Assembly (NCBI RefSeq): GCF_004208525.1
Contig: NZ_SGIT01000001.1
Span: 186,001-250,000, forward strand
DNA length: 64,000 bases
DNA from: Sphingobacterium corticibacterium
Lineage (GTDB): Bacteria; Bacteroidota; Bacteroidia; Sphingobacteriales; Sphingobacteriaceae
Direction of reading: 5' to 3'
The position numbers and the translations under genes are program-made. Below the pieces are notes generated by a model. That model ran no database searches, had not been told where the DNA came from, and saw only the letters and a list, made by a program, of their open reading frames with translations. Below are positions 27,353 through 36,255 of the stretch, one piece after another (the first letter of the stretch is position 1; every line of letters begins with the position of its first letter).

Positions 27353-28603
27353 TTAAGATTTAGTGCCTACTACGATTAGTTTATATCGGTTATTAGAATG
27401 TTGTAATTTTACGGTTAGACCGCTGTTTTCCAGAGCCTTTAAAACAGCGCTTAAAGGCTTGTTTCTATCTATCAAAGCATACAAACTGATATTCGGGACA
27501 TTTGGTTTGTACACCACATCGATATCGTACCACCTTGACAGCGCATTTAGGGCTTCTCTTATTGATGTGTTTTCAAAATAGAAGACCCCATCTTTCCAAG
27601 CAGTATACGGTTCAGTATCTAGCGTTTTTGTTCTTATTCCCCAGGCGCCTAACTGTGCTTGTTGGCCAGGCTGCAAGTAAGTTTTGTCCCTGATCACTTT
27701 TACGGAGGTGGGAACTTCGTTGCCCATACTTATTTTTGAGACGGCAACGGAGCCCTCGACTAGTGTTGTTGCTTGGGTTTTATCCTCCTGATAGGCAGAG
27801 ACATTAAATTGCGTACCGAATACTTCGACTCGCTGATCATCAGTATATACGGTAAACGAAATACGTTTACTTGTAGAATTTGACGATGGTTTACTTAGGA
27901 GAGGTTTTATATCAAAATAAGCCTCTCCTTCTAGATGAACGGAACGATGTTCTTCATCAAATCTAGCTGGATAGCGCAATGTTGAACCTGCGTTCAACCA
28001 TACCATTGATCCGTCAGGTAGTTGCAATTTGTAAGTACCACCGTTCGGTGTACTCAGTATTAGGGTGTCATTCACAGAGATGCTTGGCATAGTTACAATT
28101 GGCTGATCGATGTCATCGTACATGATAGAGTTCTGTCCAACAATGATACTTGATCTCGAATCGTCCAACAAGATAGTCTCCCCATCAGCAAGCTTAAGTG
28201 TAGCACGATTGCCTCCCGGCTGAACATCTTCTTTTGAGATATCCACTACGCGAAATTCTGGCTGAACATCATCTGCCACGAATCTTGTTTGATAAAGCCA
28301 AGCAAATAGGCATAATAGTAAAATCGATACCGCAGCGTAAGAAATCCATTTTTTCAGGATGAATATTTTCTTTTGATTTCGACTTGATATTTTGATTCCG
28401 ATCTTTTCGATAACGATCCTATCTTCTGGTGACAGGTCTGTCTCATCAGACGCGGTATCAATTGAATTTTCGATCAGCTTGCTCAGTTCGAGATCTCCAT
28501 GCTCCGTTTCAAAAAAACGTAGCAGACGATTGGCCTCCTCAGGCGAACATTCTTGGTTTAAAAATTTTCGGTATATCTTTTCAAAATCTTCCATCACAGA
28601 CAT
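27353..28603 (-). CDS. FecR-family anti-sigma factor (DUF4974 type)
   Basis: The 416-residue protein has an N-terminal cytoplasmic helical part (residues about 1-85), one membrane helix (KWISYAAVSILLLCLFAWLY), then the FecR domain (STPNGGTYKLQLPDGSMVWLNAGSTLRYPARF and VEVFGTQFNVSAYQED) and the C-terminal DUF4974 (TSIREALNALSRWYDIDVVY). FecR proteins hold an ECF sigma factor and release it when the cognate SusC/TonB receptor is loaded. It lies 74 bp downstream of the sigma gene and upstream of SusC. Confidence 0.93.
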   Translation of the reverse strand: MSVMEDFEKIYRKFLNQECSPEEANRLLRFFETEHGDLELSKLIENSIDTASDETDLSPEDRIVIEKIGIKISSRNQKKIFILKKWISYAAVSILLLCLFAWLYQTRFVADDVQPEFRVVDISKEDVQPGGNRATLKLADGETILLDDSRSSIIVGQNSIMYDDIDQPIVTMPSISVNDTLILSTPNGGTYKLQLPDGSMVWLNAGSTLRYPARFDEEHRSVHLEGEAYFDIKPLLSKPSSNSTSKRISFTVYTDDQRVEVFGTQFNVSAYQEDKTQATTLVEGSVAVSKISMGNEVPTSVKVIRDKTYLQPGQQAQLGAWGIRTKTLDTEPYTAWKDGVFYFENTSIREALNALSRWYDIDVVYKPNVPNISLYALIDRNKPLSAVLKALENSGLTVKLQHSNNRYKLIVVGTKS

Positions 28604-28677
28604 ATTCTACAGCTGTTTTTGTATCCTATTCGTACAGCTGTCAAAAACTCTCTGCTCTTAATCTTTATTTTTTTTAA

Positions 28678-29298
28678 TTATTCAAAAAAATTATTGGAGA
28701 CGAATACTTCGACTATAGCAAAAAAGAAAATGGAAAGAAGCATGTTGCTGTGCTTTCCTTTTAGTTCGGACTTCAGGTAGCTCATAGCCTTAGCCATGTG
28801 ATCCTTTACTGTGCTTGGACTAATGTTAAGCTCATCTGCCACATCTAAGTATTTTTTTCCTTCGAGCTTTATCATACAAAATATTTTTTTTCTCTGAGGG
28901 GGCAGTGCGTCAATAGCAACTTTGAGTGCAACATTTAGTTCGCTGTCTTCAGTTGGGAAAAAATCCTCGACGTAGAAGTTAGAGGCTATCTGAACCAACT
29001 GCTCTTTCATTTTTTTATCTCGGAGGGCTTTTCGGTAAAAGTCGACTACGATACTTTTAGTAGTCCGCAGGATGATCGCTTTAAATGGAACATTCGGATC
29101 GATCTTTACGCGGGCATGCCAAATCTTTAAGAATACATCTTGATGAATTTCTTCAACCCATTCGGGATTATGCAATAATCTTTTAATTCGGGCAAATACC
29201 GTTGGCGCATACGCGTTGTACAAAATATGAAATGCGCGATCATCGCCCTTGGTTAATTTTTCAACTAGTTTCTTCTCCTGTTCAACGGGTAGCTGCAT
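28678..29298 (-). CDS. ECF RNA polymerase sigma factor
   Basis: Region 2 is recognisable in ERAFHILYNAYAPTVFARIK and WVEEIHQDVFLKIWHAR, and region 4 in DALPPQRKKIFCMIKLEGKKY, LDVADELNISPSTVKDHMAKA. ATG 29298 (MQLPVEQEKKLVEKL) agrees with family starts; an upstream start at 29331 is possible. It has a C-terminal hydrophobic extension (SNMLLSIFFFAIVEVFV), a common quirk of Bacteroidota ECF factors paired with FecR. The expected target is the SusC promoter just downstream. Confidence 0.93.
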   Translation of the reverse strand: MQLPVEQEKKLVEKLTKGDDRAFHILYNAYAPTVFARIKRLLHNPEWVEEIHQDVFLKIWHARVKIDPNVPFKAIILRTTKSIVVDFYRKALRDKKMKEQLVQIASNFYVEDFFPTEDSELNVALKVAIDALPPQRKKIFCMIKLEGKKYLDVADELNISPSTVKDHMAKAMSYLKSELKGKHSNMLLSIFFFAIVEVFVSNNFFE

Positions 29299-29498
29299 TT
29301 TTTTAGTAACGTGTCGAATGTAAAGGTACAAAAACTGTTGAAAATTTATACAATGATGGTTACACCTTATAGGTATTTAGTTTTTAAATCTTGATTACAA
29401 GTCCCAAATGCTGTCATTCTGAAATATATATATATAAAATGTCTAAAACCATGAATTGTGTTGAATATTATTGAGCGGAGGGCGTATTGGCTGCACTC

Positions 29499-29739
29499 TT
29501 ATTTTTCAAATAGTTTTGATAAGCCCCATTTTTTCTTTTCTGGTTTTTCGATTGCCCAAATTAGTTCAGATCCATGTCTTTTCACATTATCTATATTCGG
29601 TCCGAATTTCTCCCAAGCAAATCCTGTTTTATTCAGTTTTTTTCTTAAATCCGCAATGACGTAGTTTTCGGATAATTTTTCTGCAAATTCCCTTAGGCCA
29701 TTCTAGGTAAAATCCCTTTACAAATTCATCTGCTGTCAT
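29499..29739 (-). pseudogene. Small soluble protein gene with frameshift
   Basis: Minus-strand reading from ATG 29739 gives MTADEFVKGFYLE. A change of frame near 29700 then continues as GLREFAEKLSENYVIADLRK, TGFAWEKFGPNIDNVKRHG and ends WAIEKPEKKKWGLSKLFEK. Both parts have strong coding character, so a single indel broke a gene of about 80 codons. The family is not recognised. The plus-strand frames here are its shadows. Confidence 0.5.
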
Positions 29740-29960
29740 CTGCGTAATGTCTCAATTATTGTTAGCCTGCTTTTTAGCGATTCGCTTTTTTCATATCATT
29801 AGCTGTCTGATCCACATGTTTATATATGTGTAGTCCAGTACCGACCGGAATAGGAAATAGGACTAATCTGCGTCTTCGCTACAGAGCATTATTGAAAAAT
29901 TAAAAAAGAGTCACCGCTTTTTTGTGCGGTATATCCTTTTAAAAAAATGCAGTTGGGTAC

Positions 29961-29968
29961 TAATTTTG
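29961..29968 (+). promoter_or_regulatory. Possible -7 box for hchA
   Basis: TAATTTTG fits TAnnTTTG and lies 34 bases before the ATG; no clear -33 TTTG at the usual distance was found. Confidence 0.35.
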
Positions 29969-30001
29969 TATGAATAATAAAAAAGATTAAACATCAACAT
30001 T

Positions 30002-30853
30002 ATGTCACAGGAATTAAGTAAAGAACCCGTTTTCGATGGTATCGGTTATGAACCATCGCCATTTTCTCGTTCACAATTTGTTGCCTCTAAAACAGATTAT
30101 GATTTTGCAACGTATGAAAACGCCAACAAGGACAAGAATAAGAAAATCCTGGTAGTTTGTACAGAAGAGCGTTATATGACCATGAAAAACGGAAAGAAAT
30201 TTTCTACCGGAAACCACCCTGTAGAGACCTTGGTGCCGATGTCGCACCTTGCAGCAGCCGGATTTGAAGCCGATATTTTCACACCAAAGGGAGCTCCCGT
30301 AGCTATAGAGATGTGGGCAATGCCATCGGAAGACGAAGCGGTGAAAGGCATTTATGAGCAATACAGAACGCAATTTGAAAACCCGAAAAGCTTAAAAGAT
30401 TTTGTAGCTGGAGATATGCAATCCGACGTAGAATACGTTGCGGTATTTTTACCAGGCGGACACGGAGCAATGCTGGGATTACCAACCAATGATGATTTAA
30501 AAAAAGTGATCCATTGGTCAGTAGAAAATGATAAATATATGCTCGCTATTTGTCATGGACCGGCAGCTTTATTGGCGGCAGCTCACCATGAAGGCCCTGA
30601 AAGCTTCCCGTACAAAGGTTATCAGGTCAAATCGTTTCCTGATATCATCGACACGAAGACACCGGGTATTGGATATGTTCCCGGAGAGATGCCTTGGTTG
30701 TACGGTGAAAAATTAGAAGCCTTGGGAATTGAGATTTTAAACAACGATATTTCCGGAGCTTGCCATACCGACAGAAAACTTGTGACAGGCGATAGTCCGC
30801 TTGCTGCCAATAATTTTGGTAAAATGAGTGCCGAAGTTTTGCTGGGCCAATAA
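30002..30853 (+). CDS. hchA: Hsp31-type glyoxalase III / protein deglycase (DJ-1/PfpI)
   Basis: The protein has 283 residues, the same length as E. coli Hsp31. The start ELSKEPVFDGIGYEPSPFS, the metal/triad region TGNHPVETLVPM and the nucleophile elbow AICHGPAALLAA with Cys184-His185 are all present, as is GDSPLAANNFGKMSAEVLL at the C-terminus. Hsp31 converts methylglyoxal to lactate without glutathione and acts as a holding chaperone. It is a stand-alone gene and appears intact. Confidence 0.95.
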   Translation: MSQELSKEPVFDGIGYEPSPFSRSQFVASKTDYDFATYENANKDKNKKILVVCTEERYMTMKNGKKFSTGNHPVETLVPMSHLAAAGFEADIFTPKGAPVAIEMWAMPSEDEAVKGIYEQYRTQFENPKSLKDFVAGDMQSDVEYVAVFLPGGHGAMLGLPTNDDLKKVIHWSVENDKYMLAICHGPAALLAAAHHEGPESFPYKGYQVKSFPDIIDTKTPGIGYVPGEMPWLYGEKLEALGIEILNNDISGACHTDRKLVTGDSPLAANNFGKMSAEVLLGQ

Positions 30854-30984
30854 TTTGGCTTGAATTTGTCAAAAATATGGGTTGATGTCCATGTAATACA
30901 AGAGTGCCGTATATGATAAGTTTGATGCGTTTATAAAACAATATTTTTTACGTAAGTTTGGAGTACTGATTTATATTTTTCACC

Positions 30985-31644
30985 ATGATCCAAGCATTTT
31001 CACTGCGATATAAAAAATTATTTTTTCTTGTTGCCATTGCCTTTTTGTTTCTTGTTAGCTGCTCGAAGGAATCTTTGCATCCCGAAGTTGACGAAGACGA
31101 AACCATTCTTCCTCACGAATATGAGATAGAGAGTTTAACGTATCTCTTGGTGGACGATGATAAAATTGATACAGTGAAAATCAAAGGGGGCATAGAAGAG
31201 TTTACTAATCCCGGGAATACCCTCAAGGAAGTACATCACGTCGAAACGTTTGACGAGCTTGTCAAGACTTCCTATTTTGAGGTAAACCAGGAGGAGGACG
31301 AATTACCCTTAGATTTAAATATCACCGAATTTAAGGTTAATGTGCCTGCGGTATACTACGATGACGGAACATTTTCCTATTATCCTGAACCTTTTCCAAT
31401 AAGTAGCAGCGAGAAACGGCAGCGCTACAAAGGTAATGGTACATTTGCCTTCGACCTAAAAGTACCTGCACGATCAAAACTAATATTCGCAAAATCTATT
31501 GAACGGCATGATATAATATGTTCATTTAAGCTGATCATTCGTAATAAAACTACCGGTGAAAAATATAATGTTGACGGAAAATGGCAGGGTGTACTTGGTT
31601 ATTTCAACGAAAGCTTCTCGGTTGATGAGGAAAAGTTAAACTAA
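30985..31644 (+). CDS. Hypothetical lipoprotein
   Basis: The 219-residue protein has a lipoprotein signal ending LFLVSCSKE. The mature part is acidic at first (EVDEDETILPHEYEIE) and then beta-rich (VPAVYYDDGTFSYYPEPF, NGTFAFDLKVPARSKLIFAKS, CSFKLIIRNKTTGEKY). No known domain was recognised. A decayed fragment of a paralogue lies at 13340-13440. It is probably an outer-membrane-attached protein. Confidence 0.65.
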   Translation: MIQAFSLRYKKLFFLVAIAFLFLVSCSKESLHPEVDEDETILPHEYEIESLTYLLVDDDKIDTVKIKGGIEEFTNPGNTLKEVHHVETFDELVKTSYFEVNQEEDELPLDLNITEFKVNVPAVYYDDGTFSYYPEPFPISSSEKRQRYKGNGTFAFDLKVPARSKLIFAKSIERHDIICSFKLIIRNKTTGEKYNVDGKWQGVLGYFNESFSVDEEKLN

Positions 31645-31691
31645 TAGCAGCACTTCCTTATAATATGTTGGCTATGTGTAATGGAGCCTTC

Positions 31692-32960
31692 CTATTTCAA
31701 TATCTTCCCGATCCTTTCCCTTTCTTTATCAGATAGGGGTATAGCCTGTTCTACGATAGGCAATATCTCCGCTTTGCGGTCAGTTTGCAGCAATAAGTCC
31801 AAGAATCCCATATACGTCCTGATCAGGTCAGCCTTTATGCCCACAAAGGCACGTGGATCAGCAATATAAAGTTCCTGAATCAGTTGCAGCAGTGTAACTT
31901 TACGCTGTTTATCCGCGTCCGAAGAGCTATATCGAGGTAAGAGATCCTTTTGAACGAGTTCCTGTAGTTTGATATCTACCGCCTGCTCACGGACATACTT
32001 CTTCTGCTTACGGTCCAGCATATCACGCAGTTCCTTCAATAGATTACGGTACACTACCATATGTTCCTTTTCACTGAATAGATTCCCCTCGGACGACAAT
32101 GTCATATCTGATTGCTCAAAGCCATTAAAAAAAGCAGACTCCACATAAACCGAGTGATGAAAATCGATCGCATTATTGTTAAAACTACTTAGCAGTTTAG
32201 CTACCTCCATTTTATGGCTATCCATAAAATAATAATAGTAGCGGTCTCCGATAGGATATTTCCAGCGGATATAGTTTACCTTGAAGACAAACGAATTCTC
32301 CTCCGGGCTATACACCGTGAAAGATGTCTCGTCCGTTTCTTGAATAAGCTGTTGATAGGAGATAGGTTTACCATTTATCTTGATATTGTAGCCCATGTCC
32401 TTATTCAGATGTAAGAACCATCCAAATTCTTGCGCCAGAAAATCCAAAAACTCATCGCCGTCAAGAGTGAAAGCATTCAGGCCGAATACACCTTCCAGTA
32501 CTACGGTAGTACCTGTGTGATCAATATCCGATGGTTGCGGCTCTGTGCTATCATATGTTTCTTTAGCCTCCCTGTCGATTATCAGCTTGTACTGCATCAA
32601 CTCATTGCCGATAGCGACTACTGTATTCCAGGTAGCACGTGTGGCGAATAGCGAAAAGGAAAACCGACCTTTGCCCTTTTTACCCCGTGTGTATGATGTC
32701 CGTTTAACCTGTGTCTTTTTTAGCGAATCCAAAAAGTTACCAAAAGAATAGTCTAGCGTGTCAGGAGCTATGCCCTCGCCGTTATCGTTGATACGAATAC
32801 GTTCAATATATCCCAGTTCATTACTACTGATATCGATAGATACAGAAGTAGCCTTCGCGTCAAACCCATTCCATACATATTCCGCAATGACCTGCTTTGC
32901 ATCCTTCGGTAGACCTGCCGACTCTATACTCGCATTTGTTATCTTCGTACTCTTCTTCAT
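31692..32960 (-). CDS. Stand-alone GHKL (Hsp90-like) ATPase
   Basis: The 422-residue protein carries the Bergerat ATP-binding fold: VIAEYVWNGFDAKATSVSI (N-box), RINDNGEGIAPDTL (G1, DxGxG type) and GKKGKGRFSFSLFAT (G2). The C-terminal half is helical with a charged region (LKELRDMLDRKQKKYVREQ). There is no kinase, MutL or topoisomerase partner domain. Similar solitary GHKL proteins occur in phage-defence and DNA-maintenance loci, but the role here is unknown. It lies in accessory DNA with no operon partner. Confidence 0.7.
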   Translation of the reverse strand: MKKSTKITNASIESAGLPKDAKQVIAEYVWNGFDAKATSVSIDISSNELGYIERIRINDNGEGIAPDTLDYSFGNFLDSLKKTQVKRTSYTRGKKGKGRFSFSLFATRATWNTVVAIGNELMQYKLIIDREAKETYDSTEPQPSDIDHTGTTVVLEGVFGLNAFTLDGDEFLDFLAQEFGWFLHLNKDMGYNIKINGKPISYQQLIQETDETSFTVYSPEENSFVFKVNYIRWKYPIGDRYYYYFMDSHKMEVAKLLSSFNNNAIDFHHSVYVESAFFNGFEQSDMTLSSEGNLFSEKEHMVVYRNLLKELRDMLDRKQKKYVREQAVDIKLQELVQKDLLPRYSSSDADKQRKVTLLQLIQELYIADPRAFVGIKADLIRTYMGFLDLLLQTDRKAEILPIVEQAIPLSDKERERIGKILK

Positions 32961-33046
32961 AAATTATAAACCTTCCCTCAAATCTATAAAAAAACCTTTT
33001 ATTAAATGTCTTTATTGCTAAAAAATATAGTATTTTATGGAGGGGA

Positions 33047-33247
33047 TTATTTCTCGAATGCAATCATGAGTGTCGTGATCAACCAGCCAGGAGGGCTCAG
33101 TATATTTAATTTAAACTCCAAATATCTTTCTAGTTTCTTAGTCCTATGTCTCCTCTCCTTATGCGGTAAGATTACGGTTAATGGAATGTCTGTTGATATA
33201 GCTTTTTGATCTATCTGTAACGTAACTTTAATTTTCTCCATCACCAA
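33047..33247 (-). pseudogene. Truncated copy of the ACP-like membrane protein gene
   Basis: The reading IDQKAISTDIPLTVILPHKE, RRHRTKKLERYLEFKLNIL, SPPGWLITTLM matches the middle of the 46242-46916 gene (about residues 75-130), with high DNA identity. It lacks the N-terminal ACP-like part and everything after the first membrane segment. Confidence 0.75.
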
Positions 33248-33283
33248 GTCACATAGCTGTTGGTGAAGAATACGTACCTGGCA

Positions 33284-33432
33284 TTACTCTGTCGTGGTAG
33301 TATTGTATTGTCCATTTACAAGTTTACAATAGGTATCATGATCAATTGTTTTTTCAAATGACAATCGGATTTTTAAATTATATTGTGATTTTTGTCCATC
33401 TTTTTCTACTAATCCCTCAGAAACAATTAATG
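33284..33432 (-). pseudogene. C-terminal fragment of an unknown beta-rich protein
   Basis: The minus-strand frame begins right after a stop and reads LIVSEGLVEKDGQKSQYNLK, then LSFEKTIDHDTYCKLVNGQY and ends TTTTE. It has good coding character but no start codon; the family is not recognised. Confidence 0.35.
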
Positions 33433-33437
33433 GCTAG

Positions 33438-33554
33438 ATGGATGATATTATAAAACAACAAAAGGAATTTACAAAAATCTTAGACGCACACCTTGGAATA
33501 CTGGTAAAGATCTCTGCGGTTTATTACAAAGGGAATCGTTCTTTTGAAAGGTGA
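33438..33554 (+). pseudogene. N-terminal stump of an ECF sigma factor
   Basis: ATG 33438 reads MDDIIKQQKEFTKILDAHLG, ILVKISAVYYKGNRSFER and stops. The pattern matches the first 30 residues of small ECF sigma factors of this group, where region 2 begins. All later regions are missing. Confidence 0.5.
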
Positions 33555-33696
33555 AATAGAATTTATCCTTCCGCTAGTGATTATCATTGCGGGTGTCTTA
33601 TTATTTTCGCGATCCCGGCACAGGCTCATCCAAGATCAAATAAGGAAATTAAGAGAGGAGATGGAGGAATTAAACGAAAGTGAAAGATTAGAATAG
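33544..33696 (+). pseudogene. Single-membrane-helix tail, probably the sigma partner
   Basis: A frame offset from the sigma stump reads LKGEIEFILPLVIIIAGVLL, FSRSRHRLIQDQIRKLREEM and ends ESERLE: one membrane helix followed by a charged coiled coil. There is no ATG, only a TTG. It is probably the 3' end of the gene that followed the sigma factor, joined to the stump by deletion; it could alternatively be a real 50-residue membrane peptide. Confidence 0.3.
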
Positions 33697-33751
33697 GTGC
33701 GTATTACCTTGTAAGAGTTTTCGTCCAACAGACGATACAAGTTGTCTTCAG

Positions 33752-33783
33752 CCCATCTTCCGCCTCGGGAGCCCGATCTCGTG
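33752..33783. repeat. 32-bp direct repeat, left copy
   Basis: CCCATCTTCCGCCTCGGGAG and onward to CCGATCTCGTG matches 38253-38284 with two differences. The two copies bracket the RhuM-Fic copy 2 and the AraC/DHFR/AraC/VOC/GNAT genes, which suggests they are the ends of an inserted or excised segment. Confidence 0.7.
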
Positions 33784-33892
33784 TTTCTGCTCGCTGCAAG
33801 CGTATGACAAAAAATGTCAATGGTTATTGTTTTCAGTACGAGCCGAGTCGACAGTTATTCTTGTTGCTATTTTTTTTAGTATAAAGGAATGG

Positions 33893-33900
33893 TATATTTG
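33893..33900 (+). promoter_or_regulatory. -7 box of RhuM-Fic copy 2
   Basis: TATATTTG in the conserved context TTTTTTTTAGTATAAAGGAA, shared with copies 1 and 3. Confidence 0.5.
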
Positions 33901-33973
33901 CGTCTATAATATATTAGCGTTCAACTGTAAAAGAGACCAATTGAAGCTCGCTTCAACCAAAGAATATAAAGCT

Positions 33974-34762
33974 ATGAGTAAGATCTTAATGTATCAAACA
34001 AAAGATAATCGAACCCAGATTGAGGTGCAATTTGATAAAGATACTGTCTGGTTAAATCGGCAACAGATATCTTCGTTGTTTGATAGGGATATTAAAACCA
34101 TTGGTAAGCATATAGGTAATGTATTTGCGGAAGTAGAATTAGAAACCGGTTCAGTTGTCGCAAAATTTGCGACAACTGCTTCAGATGGTAAAGTGTATCA
34201 AGTCGAACATTACAATTTAGACGTTATTATATCTGTAGGCTACCGAGTTAAATCCAAACAAGGTACCGCTTTCCGTCAGTGGGCAACCCAACGATTGAAA
34301 GAGTATCTAATTCAAGGTTACACTATCAATCAAAAACGTCTGGACGAGTTACAACAGACTGTGCAATTCATTGCCAAAAAGGCAAAAGATGTAGAAAATG
34401 TAGACGAGGCGAAGGGTATTATGGATATCATTTCACAGTATACCCAGAGCTTTGTGCTTTTGAACCAATTCGATAGCAATTCTATTGACCCGAAAAAGCT
34501 TAATGAAAATATTACTTACGAAATTAATTATGCTGAAGCAAAGATTGCCATTGCTGAACTTAAGAAACAGTTAATAGAGAAAAAAGAAGCAACAGCATTA
34601 TTCGGCAATGAGAAAGATAACAGCTTTGAGGGAACATTGCAAAGTGTTGTGCAGACATTCGCTGGGCAATATTTGTATTCCAGTATAGAAGAACAAAGCA
34701 TAAACATCTATAAACAGATTAGTGTTCACTGTAGAACCGTCAAAAAAATAAATGAAATATAA
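33974..34762 (+). pseudogene. RhuM-Fic protein gene, copy 2, 3'-truncated
   Basis: ATG 33974 starts MSKILMYQTKDNRTQIEVQF. The N-terminal domain (WLNRQQISSLFDRDIKTIGK) is a RhuM-family DNA-binding-like module, followed by YNLDVIISVGYRVKSKQGTA, FRQWATQRLKEYLIQGYTIN and a helical linker. At SSIEEQ (about 34695) homology to copy 3 ends and unrelated codons (SINIYKQISVHCRTVKK) run to a stop that overlaps the AraC start by 11 bases. The C-terminal Fic domain is absent, so AMPylation activity is not expected; the RhuM half could still be made. Confidence 0.75.
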
Positions 34763-35486
34763 AAAGACAAACCCCCACAAAGACTTAAAACCCTTTATTC
34801 ATTTCTATTGGGAGTTAAAAGGGAATAAACTTGAAAGCCAATGGGAACGTGTTTTTCCAGACGGCTGTGCAGGTGTATTGATGAATTTGGGAGATACTTG
34901 TTTAACAGATAATGGCTCACTTTCTTTGGAATTTGGAAAGACATATGTAGTTGGTGCAATGACTTCTTTTAAAGATAGCTTTATTGGTAGTAATACACAT
35001 TTAATGGGTGTGTGCCTAAAACCTGCAACTTTTGCAAATTTCTATAATTATGCTTCTCAAAATGAATTGATGAACGATACCATTGAGTTTGAAAAATCCA
35101 ATTCATTTAATGTCGATAAAATCCTTGACAACCCATTTGATTATCTCAACCAATTTTTTTCTGACAGAATAAAAATAAAAAACAATCCATTGCAATCGGT
35201 TATTCAGGATATTCATTCTACAGGCGGACTAATCAGCATTTACGAACTGTCAAAACGTAATTTTACAACTGTAAGACAATTAGAACGAAACTTTAAAAAG
35301 TTCGTTGGACTATCCCCAAAAGAATATTCAAATATCATTCGCTTTCAGAAAGCATTGAGTATTATCAAAAAATCAGATAAAAATCGAAGTTTTTTAGATA
35401 TTGCTTTTGAATGTGGTTATTACGACCATTCACATCTTACCAATGAAATTAAACGAAATACAGGGCTTTCTCCATCACAACTTTAA
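34752..35486 (+). CDS. AraC-family regulator with DUF6597-type N-terminus
   Basis: The 244-residue protein has an N-terminal sensing domain (HFYWELKGNKLESQWERVFP, DGCAGVLMNLGD, GVCLKPATFANFY). Two C-terminal helix-turn-helix repeats follow: ISIYELSKRNFTTVRQLERN and FLDIAFECGYYDHSHLTNEI, ending NTGLSPSQL. It is a DNA-binding activator; the target is probably the DHFR-like gene 72 bp downstream. Codon use is more A-rich than in the chromosomal genes. Confidence 0.9.
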   Translation: MKYKKTNPHKDLKPFIHFYWELKGNKLESQWERVFPDGCAGVLMNLGDTCLTDNGSLSLEFGKTYVVGAMTSFKDSFIGSNTHLMGVCLKPATFANFYNYASQNELMNDTIEFEKSNSFNVDKILDNPFDYLNQFFSDRIKIKNNPLQSVIQDIHSTGGLISIYELSKRNFTTVRQLERNFKKFVGLSPKEYSNIIRFQKALSIIKKSDKNRSFLDIAFECGYYDHSHLTNEIKRNTGLSPSQL

Positions 35487-35558
35487 ATTGTCGCATTTTT
35501 CCAAAGTGCAGACTGCCGTCTGAAGCTAACTTTGCGGAAACATTAAATATTTATAAAA

Positions 35559-36092
35559 ATGCGAAAAATATCACTTTTCATTGCAATGAGTTTAGACGGC
35601 TACATTGCAAAACCTAATGACGACCTTACTTTCTTAAAACTCGTTGAAAAAACAGGAGAAGACTATGGTTATGGAGAATTTACAGACACCATTGACACAT
35701 TGATTATTGGCAGAAGAACTTATGATTATGTGCTTAAAAATGTCGGTCTATCTCATTACGACAACGGACGACGAGATGTTTATGTCATCACAAGAACGGA
35801 AAGACCGAGAATAGGTAGAACTACTTTCTATACAGGGAATTTAACTGAATTGGTCAAACGACTGAAATCTGAAAAAGGTAAAAATATTTATTGTGACGGT
35901 GGAGCGGAGGTAATAAATGAGCTGTTGAAACACGACTTAATAGACGAGTTTATCATTTCGATAGTACCCATTTTATTAGGTTATGGAACAAGACTTTTCA
36001 AAGACGGCAGACCAGAGCAAACACTTGAATTTATCAAAGTCAAAACGTTTGAGACTGGATTGACACAACTGCATTACAAGCGACAAAAATAA
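35559..36092 (+). CDS. Dihydrofolate-reductase/RibD-C family protein
   Basis: The 177-residue protein opens KISLFIAMSLDGYIAKPNDD and has LIIGRRTYDYVL, DVYVITRTERP, KNIYCDGGAEVINELLKHDL and ISIVPILLGYGTRLF, the complete RibD C-terminal / DHFR-like fold. Family members are NADPH-dependent reductases; this stand-alone group is typical of cassettes with AraC regulators. The substrate is unknown. Confidence 0.9.
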   Translation: MRKISLFIAMSLDGYIAKPNDDLTFLKLVEKTGEDYGYGEFTDTIDTLIIGRRTYDYVLKNVGLSHYDNGRRDVYVITRTERPRIGRTTFYTGNLTELVKRLKSEKGKNIYCDGGAEVINELLKHDLIDEFIISIVPILLGYGTRLFKDGRPEQTLEFIKVKTFETGLTQLHYKRQK

Positions 36093-36255
36093 AACCTCGA
36101 CTAAATTGAATGTTTTCTTTCCTTTCAGCGACTTGTTGAAAGGCTTTTTTCTTTCCATCAGGCAAAGCGAAACGGTAGGAAATATTTTGTACATTTGTTC
36201 AATAGATACATGAATTATAAGGCATTTTAAACCAATAAGGTGCTAACGATAAATA

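Larger units (their letters stand above)
29332..30001. other. Intergenic stretch with one broken gene and the hchA promoter
   Basis: It holds the frameshifted minus-strand gene at 29499-29739 and a likely promoter before hchA. The AT-rich remainder shows nothing further. Confidence 0.5.

Noticed and set aside
29458..29664. Plus-strand frames of 62-68 codons
   Set aside because: They are shadows of the frameshifted minus-strand gene, which has the better coding character.
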